From contig WLWX01000001.1 of assembly GCA_012103375.1 (NCBI GenBank), forward strand, positions 3,018,492 to 3,082,491: a stretch of 64,000 nucleotides of DNA, given 5' to 3'. The DNA comes from Paracoccaceae bacterium. Its GTDB lineage: Bacteria > Pseudomonadota > Alphaproteobacteria > Rhodobacterales > Rhodobacteraceae. Below, one piece after another: positions 18,419 to 27,497 of the stretch. Below the pieces are notes generated by a model that saw only the letters and a list, made by a program, of their open reading frames with translations, did no database searches and was not told the DNA's origin. The position numbers and the translations under genes are program-made. Within the stretch, counting starts at the first letter, position 1, and each line of letters begins with the position of its first letter.

Positions 18419-19536
18419 GCCGCGTCCCGCAGGTCATCATTGCGGATACCTACCAACAGCGGTGCGAATGCCGCTTCATAATTGTACGCTGTCCGGTGCA
18501 GGTTCGCTGCGCGCGCGCCTTCGGACCGCAGCGCGTCAGGGTCTTGCGCATAGTGGTGCACCAATCGCGCAAGCGCCGCGGCTGAATAGGTTTCAAGGCA
18601 TCGCCCGATGCGCTGGCCTTCCAGCAAATCCGCAACGCCCGGATTGCGATCTCCGATCTGCGCCAACCCGACCTGCATATATTGATAGCGCTTGTTGCTG
18701 GCCCCCAGCGCGGTGCGAAACTGCACCGGCGCGTCATCCAGAAGGCACAGCCCCAGATCGGCCTGCGCCAGCCTTTCGGGAAGTTCTGCAAGATCAACCC
18801 AGCCGGTAAAGCGGATACGCCGGGAAAGCCCCGCGTCCCGTACCTGCGCCTGCAGCGCGCGTCCCAACCCGGTCTCGCATTCCCCGATCAGCGTCAGCCG
18901 GGTGTCGGCAGGCCACAAAGGCACAGATGCAAGGATCAGCGGCAGATTCTGACCCCTTCCCAGCACGCCGCAATACAACACCTCCAACCCGGGGCGTGTG
19001 GTCGGTTTGCGCGGCGGCGCGCACAAAAGCGGATAGTTCGGCACCACCAGCGGTGCCGCGCGCAGGTCCAGTTGTTGCAACAACGCCTGGCCGCGCCCTT
19101 CATCGGGAACGACGACGCGGCTGAACCCTTTGATCGCGGTTCGCATCCGCCGTTCAATCCATCGCCCGGACGAAAGCGATTCATGGAAATGCGCTATACG
19201 CTGAGGCGGCTTTTGCGGCGCCAGATCGCTGTAGAGCATCGCCAGCGGGTCATAGGCGATTTCAACGTCAAGCTTGCGATTGCGGCGTGCGTTCGTGATC
19301 GCGCGAACGAATGAAATCAGTCTCTGAATCCGCGCAACTTGCCCAAATCCGGTTTTCGGTTCGCACAATGTGACGACCGTTACCCCCGGTTCGTTAAACC
19401 TCACCTGGCCCGTGTGTCGGCGTGCCGTCGTCACCAGAGTTACGGAATACCCCTCCCGCGCCAGAAGCCGGGCCTGCGCTTGTACGGGTGGATAACCATC
19501 CACCGGCGGTGGAGAGATCAGCAGCGGGCGCCGCAT
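18415..19536 (-). CDS. glycosyltransferase (GT4-like)
   Basis: This is a protein of about 373 residues. The start at 19536 (MRRPLLISPPPVDGYPPVQA) was chosen because its ATG overlaps the wzy stop by one base. A longer frame to 19674 would lie inside wzy and is Arg/Asp-rich nonsense. The N-terminal domain has the YPPVQAQARLLAREGYSVTL pattern of GT4 acceptor domains. The C-terminal half contains EVLYCGVLGRGQNLPLIL and a degenerate donor motif (GASNKRYQYMQVGLAQIG). It belongs to the same repeat-unit assembly operon. Confidence 0.82.
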   Translation of the reverse strand: MRRPLLISPPPVDGYPPVQAQARLLAREGYSVTLVTTARRHTGQVRFNEPGVTVVTLCEPKTGFGQVARIQRLISFVRAITNARRNRKLDVEIAYDPLAMLYSDLAPQKPPQRIAHFHESLSSGRWIERRMRTAIKGFSRVVVPDEGRGQALLQQLDLRAAPLVVPNYPLLCAPPRKPTTRPGLEVLYCGVLGRGQNLPLILASVPLWPADTRLTLIGECETGLGRALQAQVRDAGLSRRIRFTGWVDLAELPERLAQADLGLCLLDDAPVQFRTALGASNKRYQYMQVGLAQIGDRNPGVADLLEGQRIGRCLETYSAAALARLVHHYAQDPDALRSEGARAANLHRTAYNYEAAFAPLLVGIRNDDLRDAA

Positions 19537-20882
19537 CAGATTGTGCGCATTCTGCGGGGGCGACGCAGCATCGCGCCAAGCGCCGTCATCCCGATATAGG
19601 CCATCGCAGCCGACGCCGCGACGAAGATCATCATCGACGAAGGCGCAATCAGCGCGACGCCGATCGTGAACCACTTGAGAAATCCGAACAGATCACACCC
19701 TGCCAGTGACATCGCGGCGCGGCGGTCCAGCCAGCGCAGGCAGAACCCCAGGATCACGCATCCCAAGAAGATGCCGGAATAGCCGAAATTCACGTAGAAC
19801 TCGATGATCGGACCGACCCCGAACGTTGAGCTTTCCGAGAAGACGCGCCCGGTGTGCTCGGCCATGAAGGTGCTGCCGCCCATCTCGGGCTTGCCGGGCC
19901 ACAGGACGCGCGGCACCCAGGCCAGCAGGACGACCCACAGCGTTGCGCCGTGTTGGCGTAACTCCGGGTGGTGGCCGTGCCGTTCGATCACTTTGCCGAC
20001 CATCATGGTCTGGTTCAGCCGGATGTTGATCCAGTCCAATGCTGCGGGGCTGGCAGGCCAGGCCCATTCGATGCCAGCCAGCGCCTGTGCCAGGACTGCC
20101 CAGCGCGCTGACCAGGTTCCGCCTGTCCAGATGACGCCGCGAATTTCGGACCGGAACGACATCCAGGCGACGAACAGCATCAACAGAAGGTAAAGCGTCG
20201 CCACCCCTAACAGGACAAGTTTCCAGCGCGCCAATCGCCTGGGACGCAGAACGCTGATACAAAATCCGGCATAGATTGTCAGGACAACGAAACCGTAGGA
20301 CACGAACCCCCAGACCAACAGGAAATACGCGGGCAGCAATCCACCAATCATTGCCCAGGTCCACAGGGGCCGCCCACGCGCCACCGCGATTGCCGCCCCA
20401 AGGCAGACACAAGCGACCGCCATGTTGCGGGTGACCTGCAGGATGGCCGCCGACATCGGAAAGCTGACGCGCGATGCATGCAGAACCAACCCGATTGCCG
20501 CGATCCCGCCCATGAACCACAGCAGCTGAGAGGCATGTGCCGTGTTGGTTCGGGTGGGCAGCGGCTTTGCCGCAACGCGCCGCGGCGCGAAAGCACCACA
20601 GCCCAGCGCAAACCCAGCCAGCCCCAGCAAGCTGGCCATCAGCCCGGTCAGGACTGTCGATCCGGTGAAATCCAGTGTGCGCAGGTACCAATGACCATCA
20701 GGGCGCAGGTGATCGTATGCGGGCAGGGCGTATACGAAGGCTCCGCCATACATGAAGCTGACCGCAAACAGCCAGGCAGCAGGCAATCCGACGCTGCCGG
20801 CGCCAATTGTGCGCGACACGACACGCGCCACCAACCAGACCCAGCCGAGCGCGCAAATTGTGAACAGCATCGGTTCAGACAT
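19536..20882 (-). CDS. Wzy-type O-antigen/capsule polymerase
   Basis: This 448-residue membrane protein has about eleven hydrophobic segments and a large extracytoplasmic loop (roughly residues 255-350, with GATLWVVLLAWVPRVLWP and STFMAEHTG). Wzy proteins join repeat units at the periplasmic face and are too divergent to call by motif. The call rests on topology and on its place in a cluster with Wzx, glycosyltransferases and a Wzc-like kinase. An oligosaccharide-repeat polymerase of the oligo_alt type is the main alternative. It overlaps the DegT gene by eight bases. Confidence 0.7.
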   Translation of the reverse strand: MSEPMLFTICALGWVWLVARVVSRTIGAGSVGLPAAWLFAVSFMYGGAFVYALPAYDHLRPDGHWYLRTLDFTGSTVLTGLMASLLGLAGFALGCGAFAPRRVAAKPLPTRTNTAHASQLLWFMGGIAAIGLVLHASRVSFPMSAAILQVTRNMAVACVCLGAAIAVARGRPLWTWAMIGGLLPAYFLLVWGFVSYGFVVLTIYAGFCISVLRPRRLARWKLVLLGVATLYLLLMLFVAWMSFRSEIRGVIWTGGTWSARWAVLAQALAGIEWAWPASPAALDWINIRLNQTMMVGKVIERHGHHPELRQHGATLWVVLLAWVPRVLWPGKPEMGGSTFMAEHTGRVFSESSTFGVGPIIEFYVNFGYSGIFLGCVILGFCLRWLDRRAAMSLAGCDLFGFLKWFTIGVALIAPSSMMIFVAASAAMAYIGMTALGAMLRRPRRMRTI

Positions 20883-22020
20883 GACCCACGCTCGCGTGCT
20901 GTGCGGAGGCTGTGCATCGGGCGACCTCTTCGGTCACGATGGCGCAGATGCGGGCAATGTCTGCGTCCTGAAGGTCGGCATAGGTCGGCAGGTTCAGACC
21001 GCGCCCCGAAATGGCGTGGGCAACCGGTGTGTCCGCCGTGGGCAGGAACGGCATCGCCGACATCGGGTTGAAATAGGGCCGGGTGTCCACACCGCGCGCG
21101 CGCAGCCGGTCCGCAAGCCGATCCCGATCCGGTGCGGCAAACCCGTCAACCTCCAGGCAGACCATCCAGCAGGCTGGGCTGGTTCCGGCAACCGAACGGT
21201 TGAGCGTCAGCCCGGGCCGCTTGCCCAGATACCGACGATAGCTGCGCACGACACGACGGCGCGCGCCCTTCATCTGTTCGGCGCGGGCCATCTGGCCACA
21301 GCCAATGGCGGCCTGAAGATTGGTCATCCGATAGTTGAAGCCCGGTTCATCATGCCAATAGCGCCGATCAGGTGACATTGCATGATCGCGCAAATGCCGC
21401 AGGCGGGCGGCAAGCGCGCTGTCGTTCGTGGTGATCATCCCGCCTTCACCGGTGGTCAGGCATTTGTTCGTATAGAAACTGAAGGCTGCGCAGGTGCCCC
21501 AACCACCGACCCGCCGGGTGCCAATTGCCGCGCCATGCGCCTCGGCCGCGTCTTCGATCACCACCAAACCATGGTCCCGGGCAATCCGGTTGATCGCCAC
21601 CATGTCGGCGCGCTGACCGTACAGATGCACCGGAATGATCGCGCGGGTCTTCGTGGTGATCAGTGGGGCAAGGGCCGCCGGGTCCAGGCACAGGGAGTGC
21701 GGCTCGATCTCTGCGCAAACGGGTGTTGCCCCGGTCATCAGTACCGCGTTCGCGGTCGCAATGAACGACAGATCGGGCACAATAACTTCGTCGCCACGAC
21801 CGATGCCCAATGCATGCAATGCCAGATGCAGCGCTGCGGTTCCGCTGCTGACGGACACGGCATGATCGGTGCCGCAGAATTCGGCGAACTCGGCCTCGAA
21901 TCGGGTTACGAAGCTGCCCAGGGACGAGATCCAGCCAGAGGATACGGCCTCAAACACGTATGCCATCTCCAGCGAGCCCAGCGAGGGGCGAGAGACGGGG
22001 TATTCCGGTTCACCACTCAT
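20875..22020 (-). CDS. DegT/DnrJ/EryC1/StrS family aminotransferase
   Basis: This PLP enzyme would aminate a 3- or 4-keto nucleotide sugar, giving an amino sugar for the repeat unit. Visible signatures are SSGTAALHLALHALGIG, the VIEDAAEAHGA block (Asp against the PLP nitrogen) and FSFYTNKCLTTGEGG with the Schiff-base lysine. The start at 22020 (MSGEPEYPVSRPSLG) gives 381 residues and a four-base overlap with the upstream gene. The longer frame to 22197 overlaps that gene and is not protein-like. Perosamine- or viosamine-type synthases are close relatives; GDP-4-keto-6-deoxymannose from Gmd is a plausible substrate. Confidence 0.9.
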   Translation of the reverse strand: MSGEPEYPVSRPSLGSLEMAYVFEAVSSGWISSLGSFVTRFEAEFAEFCGTDHAVSVSSGTAALHLALHALGIGRGDEVIVPDLSFIATANAVLMTGATPVCAEIEPHSLCLDPAALAPLITTKTRAIIPVHLYGQRADMVAINRIARDHGLVVIEDAAEAHGAAIGTRRVGGWGTCAAFSFYTNKCLTTGEGGMITTNDSALAARLRHLRDHAMSPDRRYWHDEPGFNYRMTNLQAAIGCGQMARAEQMKGARRRVVRSYRRYLGKRPGLTLNRSVAGTSPACWMVCLEVDGFAAPDRDRLADRLRARGVDTRPYFNPMSAMPFLPTADTPVAHAISGRGLNLPTYADLQDADIARICAIVTEEVARCTASAQHASVGHV

Positions 22021-23003
22021 GCGGCCTCCAGAATGCGGGTCAGGCGGTGTTGATAGGTGTGTTCGGCGCTGGCCCGGGCCAGACCTGCGGCGCGGATGTT
22101 TCGGGCCCATCCCGGATTGCTGCGCGCGTGGTCCAGATGGCCCAGAATGTCGTCGATCGAGCGATAGGTCAGGACTTCGTGATCGGGCGCGAAGCAATCC
22201 GCAACAATGGCGCGATCTTCGATAAGTTGCAGACCACCCGCGCCGCAGATTTCAAATGCGCGGCAATTGAGCGAGTCGCCCTCGGCCAGTGATGTCGAAT
22301 TCAGGCAGGCCAGTGCGCCTTCGAAGACCTGCGATTTCTGCTGCTTTACCAGATATGTTCCGCGATGCAGGTCGCGAAGCGACCGGTCCCCCCAGCGGGG
22401 AAGTGGCGGGCCATAAAGCGCCTGCGGCACACCCTTCGCGGCCAATCGAGCGGCCAGCGCCTGCCGGTATCCATAGAAGTTGCCGACCACGGCAACGTCT
22501 GGCACTGACTGCGCCCCCTGCGGGCAATGCCAATCCGGGTTCATCGCTTCATGGGTCAGTTGTGCTGGCAGGCCCAGCGCGCGGAACCGTCCCACGGCGG
22601 CCCGGTCTTTCAGATGGATCGCGTCCCATTCATCGCTCAGCAGGCCCATGGTGCGCATGTTGGCGGGGGGATCGCCCCACCAGGCGATGCGTCGGATGCC
22701 CAGACGACCAACCTCGGCCAAAGCGTCGTCGCGCAGGGCCTGCGTCATGCACAACAGCACATCGGGCCGCAGCGCGCGGGCGGCTGCCACGGCCCAGCGC
22801 TCAGCCCGTGTCCAGAACTGCGGGAACGCGGATTGCGCCGCACGTCCTGCACCATCGAGGATCGGACGCCGGGATCGTCCGAACGGACGCGGCGCGCAGG
22901 TCACGCGATGCCCCATCTGTTGCAGGCAATGGGCGACATTGTCGACAAACCCGTCCGGTGACGGGAAATTCGGAATAAGAATATGCAGCGCCGCACCACT
23001 CAT
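22017..23003 (-). CDS. CgeB-like glycosyltransferase
   Basis: This protein of about 328 residues opens GAALHILIPNFPSPDGFVDN. The middle reads RRIAWWGDPPANM and the C-terminal half NCRAFEICGAGGLQLIEDRA, the pattern of the CgeB/Glyco_trans_1_2 family of GT-B enzymes. The ATG at 23003 was taken; a GTG at 23015 is equally possible. It lies just downstream of the UDP-sugar dehydrogenase and overlaps the DegT gene by four bases. Its acceptor is unknown, but the context is repeat-unit assembly. Confidence 0.75.
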   Translation of the reverse strand: MSGAALHILIPNFPSPDGFVDNVAHCLQQMGHRVTCAPRPFGRSRRPILDGAGRAAQSAFPQFWTRAERWAVAAARALRPDVLLCMTQALRDDALAEVGRLGIRRIAWWGDPPANMRTMGLLSDEWDAIHLKDRAAVGRFRALGLPAQLTHEAMNPDWHCPQGAQSVPDVAVVGNFYGYRQALAARLAAKGVPQALYGPPLPRWGDRSLRDLHRGTYLVKQQKSQVFEGALACLNSTSLAEGDSLNCRAFEICGAGGLQLIEDRAIVADCFAPDHEVLTYRSIDDILGHLDHARSNPGWARNIRAAGLARASAEHTYQHRLTRILEAA

Positions 23004-23022
23004 CCCCGGGACCACAGGCGCA

Positions 23023-24363
23023 TCACAGCCGCAAGTCCGAGCATTCAGGCGGCAGCATCCCCTTCAGATCGTAGATCAGCGCCCCGGGTTTGCCCAAGGC
23101 GCGCAATCGCTCCGGGCCGAGGGCGCGAAAAGCCTGATGCGCGACGGCCAGCACGACCGCATCGTAAAGACCGGGTACGGGGTGCGCGATCAGGTCAACA
23201 TCACAGTCGGCCAGCGCGACATCCGGGTCTGCCAGCGGGTCATGGACATCGACGCGAAGCCCGTGTTCGCATAGCGCCTCGATCAGGCCCAGCACGCCGG
23301 TATTGCGCAGGTCAGGGCAGTTTTCCTTGAACGTCAGCCCCATGATCAGAACCCGCGCGGCGGTCAGGTCACGCCCCGGCGCCGACATCGCCCTGACCAG
23401 CCGCGCGGCGCACCACGCCCCCATCCGGTCATTCAGACGGCGACCGGCCAGGATGACCTCGGGCTCATGCCCGGCGGCGCGGGCCTTGTGGGTCAGGTAG
23501 TAGGGATCCACGCCAATGCAGTGGCCCCCGACCAGCCCCGGCCTGAACGGCAGAAAATTCCACTTGGTCCCGGCGGCTTCAAGTACAGCCTCGGTATCCA
23601 GATCAAGACGGTCAAAGATCATCGCCAGTTCATTGACCAGCGCGATGTTGAGGTCGCGCTGCGTATTCTCAATCACTTTGGCCGCTTCGGCCACGCGGAT
23701 GCTGGGGGCCGGATGCGTGCCTGCGGTGATGATTTGCCGATAGAGCGCGTCGACCAGCCCGGCCGCATCCGGGGTCGAGCCCGAAGTGACCTTTACGACA
23801 TCCTGCAACCGATGGGCGGGATCGCCGGGGTTGGTGCGTTCGGGCGAATAGCCGACCCAGAAATCCCGGTTCAGCCGCAGGCCCGAGGCGCGTTCCAGCG
23901 CCGGGACACAATCATCTTCGGTCGCGCCGGGATAAACGGTGCTTTCAAAGATCACCAGATTTCCCGGCGACAGCACCGCGCCGACCTGCGCGCAGGCCTT
24001 CAGCAGCGGGGCCAGATCGGGGCGCTTGTGGGCGTCAATCGGGGTTGGAACCGTGACGATGTAACAATTCGCAGCCGTCAGCTTGCCGGATTGATCGGTC
24101 AGCCGAATTGGCAGTTTGCGCGCCGCGCTCAGCCGGTCGGGCGCAACCTCACCCGTGGTATCGGTTCCGTCGCGCAGCGCGGCGATCCGACCACGCGACA
24201 GGTCGTACCCGATCGTGGGCCGCGTTTGTGCAAGTGCCATCGCCAGCGGCAAACCGACATAGCCCAGCCCGATGACAGCCGGGCACAGGTCTTTCAGTGC
24301 TGGCAGACCTGATTGCGCGATCCGCTGCGGCAGGGCCGCATTGGCAATCCCTTCCTGTCCCAC
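23023..24363 (-). CDS. UDP-N-acetylhexosamine 6-dehydrogenase (TviB/WbpO type)
   Basis: This NAD-dependent enzyme oxidises C6 of a UDP-sugar to the uronic acid. It has the N-terminal Rossmann motif (VIGLGYVGLPLAMALA), VTVPTPID, FESTVYPGATED and the catalytic cysteine in GLVGGHCIGVDPYYL. The family includes TviB, WbpO and WecC; exact sugar specificity is not certain. The GTG start at 24363 is preceded by GAAGGGGAAG. An in-frame extension to 24495 is Pro/Gly-rich, resembles no family member and was rejected. It is the first gene of the roughly 16-kb operon; the CtrA-like site lies about 140 bp upstream of its start. Confidence 0.9.
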   Translation of the reverse strand: MGQEGIANAALPQRIAQSGLPALKDLCPAVIGLGYVGLPLAMALAQTRPTIGYDLSRGRIAALRDGTDTTGEVAPDRLSAARKLPIRLTDQSGKLTAANCYIVTVPTPIDAHKRPDLAPLLKACAQVGAVLSPGNLVIFESTVYPGATEDDCVPALERASGLRLNRDFWVGYSPERTNPGDPAHRLQDVVKVTSGSTPDAAGLVDALYRQIITAGTHPAPSIRVAEAAKVIENTQRDLNIALVNELAMIFDRLDLDTEAVLEAAGTKWNFLPFRPGLVGGHCIGVDPYYLTHKARAAGHEPEVILAGRRLNDRMGAWCAARLVRAMSAPGRDLTAARVLIMGLTFKENCPDLRNTGVLGLIEALCEHGLRVDVHDPLADPDVALADCDVDLIAHPVPGLYDAVVLAVAHQAFRALGPERLRALGKPGALIYDLKGMLPPECSDLRL

Positions 24364-24499
24364 ATCTTCCCCTTCCCCCCCGTCGGCACCCCGCCCCCAC
24401 GGGGGTTTCGGCGAACACGCGGCGACTGCGGGCCATCGGAAATCCTCCGGTCCGCGCCACGTATTCGACGCTGCCATCTTCTGTGGTGGGGCCATTGAG

Positions 24500-24515
24500 T
24501 TAACAGACGGTTAAC
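24500..24515. promoter_or_regulatory. CtrA-like TTAA-N7-TTAAC site upstream of the capsule operon
   Basis: A perfect TTAA-N7-TTAAC pair is followed six bases later by a third TTAA (24521-24524). It lies in the 231-bp gap between the epimerase stop (24595) and the dehydrogenase start (24363). CtrA is the cell-cycle and GTA master regulator in alphaproteobacteria, so operon expression may be tied to it. No -35/-10 pair could be assigned with confidence. Confidence 0.5.
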
Positions 24516-24594
24516 ATCCGTTAATTGAATCTTAGCGCAGCCCGATCACGGCGGGGTTGCACCAGGGTTGTGGCCGGGGGGCCGCCGGATCGGA

Positions 24595-25638
24595 TCAGCT
24601 GTGCGCAGACCAGTCGCGGTACCATGCAACGAATTGGGCGATGCCTGTGGCGATGTCCGTATTCGGGCGATACCCGGTAAGGTGCTGCAACAGACTGGCA
24701 TCGGCCCATGTGGCCGGGACATCGCCCATCTGCATCTCCATAAGGTTTCGCTGGGCCTTGCAGCCAAGCTCGGCCTCGATCGCGTCGATGAAGTCGGACA
24801 GGCGCACCTTGTCGGAATTGCCGATGTTCACGACCCGCCAGGGCGCAACCGGGCTGAGGCTTTCACCCGGGTCGATCTGCGTGGCATCATCAAGGCGCAC
24901 TGGCACGACATCAATCAGCAGACGGATCGCGCGTGCTAGATCGTCAACATAAGTGAAATCGCGCCACATCTCGCCGTGATTGTAGACGTCGATCGGCTGG
25001 CCCTTGCTGATCGCGTCGACAAATTTGAACAGGGCCATGTCGGGCCGGCCCCAAGGGCCGTAGACGGTGAAAAACCGGAACATCGTGGTCGGAATGTTCC
25101 ACAGGTGGGCATAAGAATGACTCATCCCCTCGGCCGCTTTCTTGGTCGCCGCATACAGCGTCAGCGGCAGGTCGGCCTTATGCGTTTCGCCGTAGGGCAT
25201 TTCGGTATTCGCGCCGTAAATACTGCTGGTTGACGCCATGAGGAGGTGCGCCACTTTCAGTTCCCGCGCGACCTCCATCACATTGAAAGTGCCGACCAGA
25301 TTGGCATCGACATAGGCGCGCGGGTTTTCAAGGCTGTAACGAACCCCGGCTTGCGCGGCGAGGTGGACGATCACATCGGGGGCAAACTCGGCCACGATAT
25401 TCCGCAGGCTGTCGGCGTCTTCCAGCATCGCTTCCGTGGCCGAAAACCCTTCGGATTGCAGCAACATGGCATGGCGGCGCCGTTTCAGGGCGACGTCATA
25501 GTAATCCGTCATCCCGTCATACCCGTGCACCCGAAACCCATCGTCCAGCAGGGTCCGGGCAAGGTGATATCCGATAAATCCGGCAGTACCGGTGACAAGA
25601 ACCCGTGTACCGGGCGGAAATGGAGGCTTTCGCATCAA
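24595..25638 (-). CDS. UDP-glucuronate 4-epimerase (LpsL-like), NAD-dependent
   Basis: This extended SDR of 347 residues interconverts UDP-glucuronate and UDP-galacturonate. It has the NAD motif TGTAGFIGYHLA near residues 16-27, the DGMTDYYDVALKRRR segment characteristic of GlcA epimerases, STSSIYG and the catalytic YAATKKAAE pair. It has its own spacing from the downstream operon (231 bp) and may be transcribed separately. Together with the UDP-sugar dehydrogenase it suggests an acidic polymer. Confidence 0.9.
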   Translation of the reverse strand: MMRKPPFPPGTRVLVTGTAGFIGYHLARTLLDDGFRVHGYDGMTDYYDVALKRRRHAMLLQSEGFSATEAMLEDADSLRNIVAEFAPDVIVHLAAQAGVRYSLENPRAYVDANLVGTFNVMEVARELKVAHLLMASTSSIYGANTEMPYGETHKADLPLTLYAATKKAAEGMSHSYAHLWNIPTTMFRFFTVYGPWGRPDMALFKFVDAISKGQPIDVYNHGEMWRDFTYVDDLARAIRLLIDVVPVRLDDATQIDPGESLSPVAPWRVVNIGNSDKVRLSDFIDAIEAELGCKAQRNLMEMQMGDVPATWADASLLQHLTGYRPNTDIATGIAQFVAWYRDWSAHS

Positions 25639-25740
25639 GACAGGCGTCCGCAGATCGGAAAATCTGCCCGGTTCTTATCCTGCGCGGATCGCCAAGAACA
25701 CCATCATTTCAATTGCAATCCGGCGCGATCCAAACCGATG

Positions 25741-26073
25741 TCACAGCTCGGCAAAGGCGTGGACCTGCCGCTTGGCTGGCTGTCCGGGTTTGTTCCATGC
25801 CTTCATATGGCGCAGAATTGACAGTTCCTTTTCATAGAGACTGCGGGTGAATTTTACACCGATCATCTCTCCCCGGGTCCAGCGAACGGTGGCAATCAGC
25901 GGCTTTTCCATGATCCACAGCGTGATCGTTTCCCCGGTCTGCAGATCAGACCGGCCACATTCGACACGCGCACCGGCGGGCGTGACATCGCGCAGCATGA
26001 CCTTCGCGCGCGTTGTTCCGACCTTCAGTTCCGACAGGTAATTACAGGGGTGACGAATGGCGCGGTATTTCAT
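25741..26073 (-). CDS. PilZ-domain protein
   Basis: This 110-residue single-domain protein has the second PilZ motif in a modified form (RDVTPAGARVE instead of D/N-x-S-x-x-G) and a basic N-terminus (YRAIRHP) where RxxxR is expected. It also has the usual VRWTRGEMIGVKF beta-strand near residues 62-75. PilZ domains bind cyclic di-GMP, but the degenerate motifs leave that open. It is placed 102 bp upstream of the epimerase on the same strand, so it may link c-di-GMP to polysaccharide production. Confidence 0.75.
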   Translation of the reverse strand: MKYRAIRHPCNYLSELKVGTTRAKVMLRDVTPAGARVECGRSDLQTGETITLWIMEKPLIATVRWTRGEMIGVKFTRSLYEKELSILRHMKAWNKPGQPAKRQVHAFAEL

Positions 26074-26257
26074 AGTCGCCTCACAGGTTATTGCGGTCGA
26101 CGGATCCTTGCGGGCAGCGGGTTAACAAAACGCCCGGCCGGGAGGGCAATCTATGTGGGATTTGAATCGACTTGCGGTGTAGTTGTTTCGCAAAATGCCA
26201 ATTGTCACCACTCAGGAACCAGCTAGGGTTGCTTGACATCGACCCGAGGGCCCGCAC

Positions 26258-27382
26258 ATGTTCGGCACGCAGGTGATCAGCGATCTTGTGGTTCATTGCG
26301 TCCACATCCCGGCGCGTGCCGTGCATTCGCACGGGTCGGGCGATGTGTCCGGGATCAACGTCGCGGTGTTGGAGCTGACGACCGATACCGGGTTGACGGG
26401 CTGGGGCGAAGCGTCGCCGTGGCCTGTGTTTACCGGCACGCTTGAAGGCGCCGCCGCCGCGCTGCACACCCATTTGCGCCCCCATCTGATCGGGGCCGAC
26501 CCGATCCTGGTTGAGCGTCACATGGCGATGGCAGACAGGGTACTGATCGGCCATCCTGAGGCCAAGGCCGCATTGGAATGCGCCTTGCTGGACCTGACCG
26601 GGCAAATCTGCGGCCTGCCGATTGCCGAACTTGTCGGTGGCAGGCACCGGGACGCGATCCCCATGAGTTTTTCCGTCGCCAACCCTGATTTCGACGCCGA
26701 TCTTGCGGATATCGAGGCTTTGGTCGCGGACGATGTACGCATTCTGAAACTAAAAACCGGCTTCAGCGATCACGCCTTCGATCTGATGCGGCTTGAGGCG
26801 CTGCGCGACATTTACGGCGATAAACTCAGCCTCAGAATCGACTACAATCAAGGCCTGCCAGCCTATGATGCGATCCGTTGCATCCGCGATCTGGAGGCGT
26901 TCCGCCCCACGTTCGTCGAACAGCCCGTCAAGATGCACGAACGCGCCGCGCTGGCGGCGATCACGGCGGCGGTGGACGTGCCGATCATGGCAGATGAATC
27001 GGTGTTCAACCCCGTCCAGGCCGTCGAAGGCGCGGCGATGCGGATTGCCGACATATTCTCGCTCAAGATCATGAAATCGGGCGGCATCCGGCGCGCGCAG
27101 GAGGTTGCGGCGATTGCCCGTGCCGCCGGGATCGAGGTTTATGGCGGCTGCATGTTCGAAACCGGGATCGCCCATGCCGCGGGCGCGCATCTGATGGCTG
27201 CCGTGCCTGACCTGAAACTGGGCTGCGAATTTTATATGCCGACGTATTATGCCGCTGACGATCTGCTGGCTGATCCGTTTCCGGTTCACAAGGGGCAGGT
27301 GCAGGTGCCGACCGGCCCCGGGCTGGGGGTGGTGGTGGATCGCGACAAACTGGCGGCGTATCGGACGGATCATCTGACCTGA
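26258..27382 (+). CDS. enolase-superfamily enzyme, muconate-lactonizing subgroup
   Basis: This 374-residue enzyme abstracts a proton alpha to a carboxylate using a Mg2+ site. Visible are the KxK lysines (ILKLKTGF), the metal ligands in LRIDYNQG, TFVEQPVK and IMADESVF, and the second-face lysine in LKIMKSGG. Related Rhodobacteraceae proteins include cis-3-hydroxy-L-proline dehydratases, N-acyl amino acid racemases and cycloisomerases; the substrate cannot be chosen here. It stands alone between the PilZ gene and an ABC exporter, with no obvious pathway partner. Confidence 0.85.
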   Translation: MFGTQVISDLVVHCVHIPARAVHSHGSGDVSGINVAVLELTTDTGLTGWGEASPWPVFTGTLEGAAAALHTHLRPHLIGADPILVERHMAMADRVLIGHPEAKAALECALLDLTGQICGLPIAELVGGRHRDAIPMSFSVANPDFDADLADIEALVADDVRILKLKTGFSDHAFDLMRLEALRDIYGDKLSLRIDYNQGLPAYDAIRCIRDLEAFRPTFVEQPVKMHERAALAAITAAVDVPIMADESVFNPVQAVEGAAMRIADIFSLKIMKSGGIRRAQEVAAIARAAGIEVYGGCMFETGIAHAAGAHLMAAVPDLKLGCEFYMPTYYAADDLLADPFPVHKGQVQVPTGPGLGVVVDRDKLAAYRTDHLT

Positions 27383-27497
27383 AGCGGTGCGCTGATGCCG
27401 CGCCGACCACCTGTCAGCAGACGGCACTGTTCAACACAGCCCCCCTTCACCCCGCCCCGATCTGTCGTTAAACCCGCGCTTCCAGACGGAGCATCCC

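Noticed and set aside
24364-24495. 44-codon N-terminal extension of the UDP-sugar dehydrogenase
   Set aside because: The extension is Pro/Gly-rich and unlike the family; the internal GTG at 24363 has a strong ribosome site.
26110-26130. Single GTTAAC upstream of the PilZ gene (also near 36425 and 36623)
   Set aside because: Only half-sites without a second TTAA at 6-7 bp spacing, so not called as CtrA sites.
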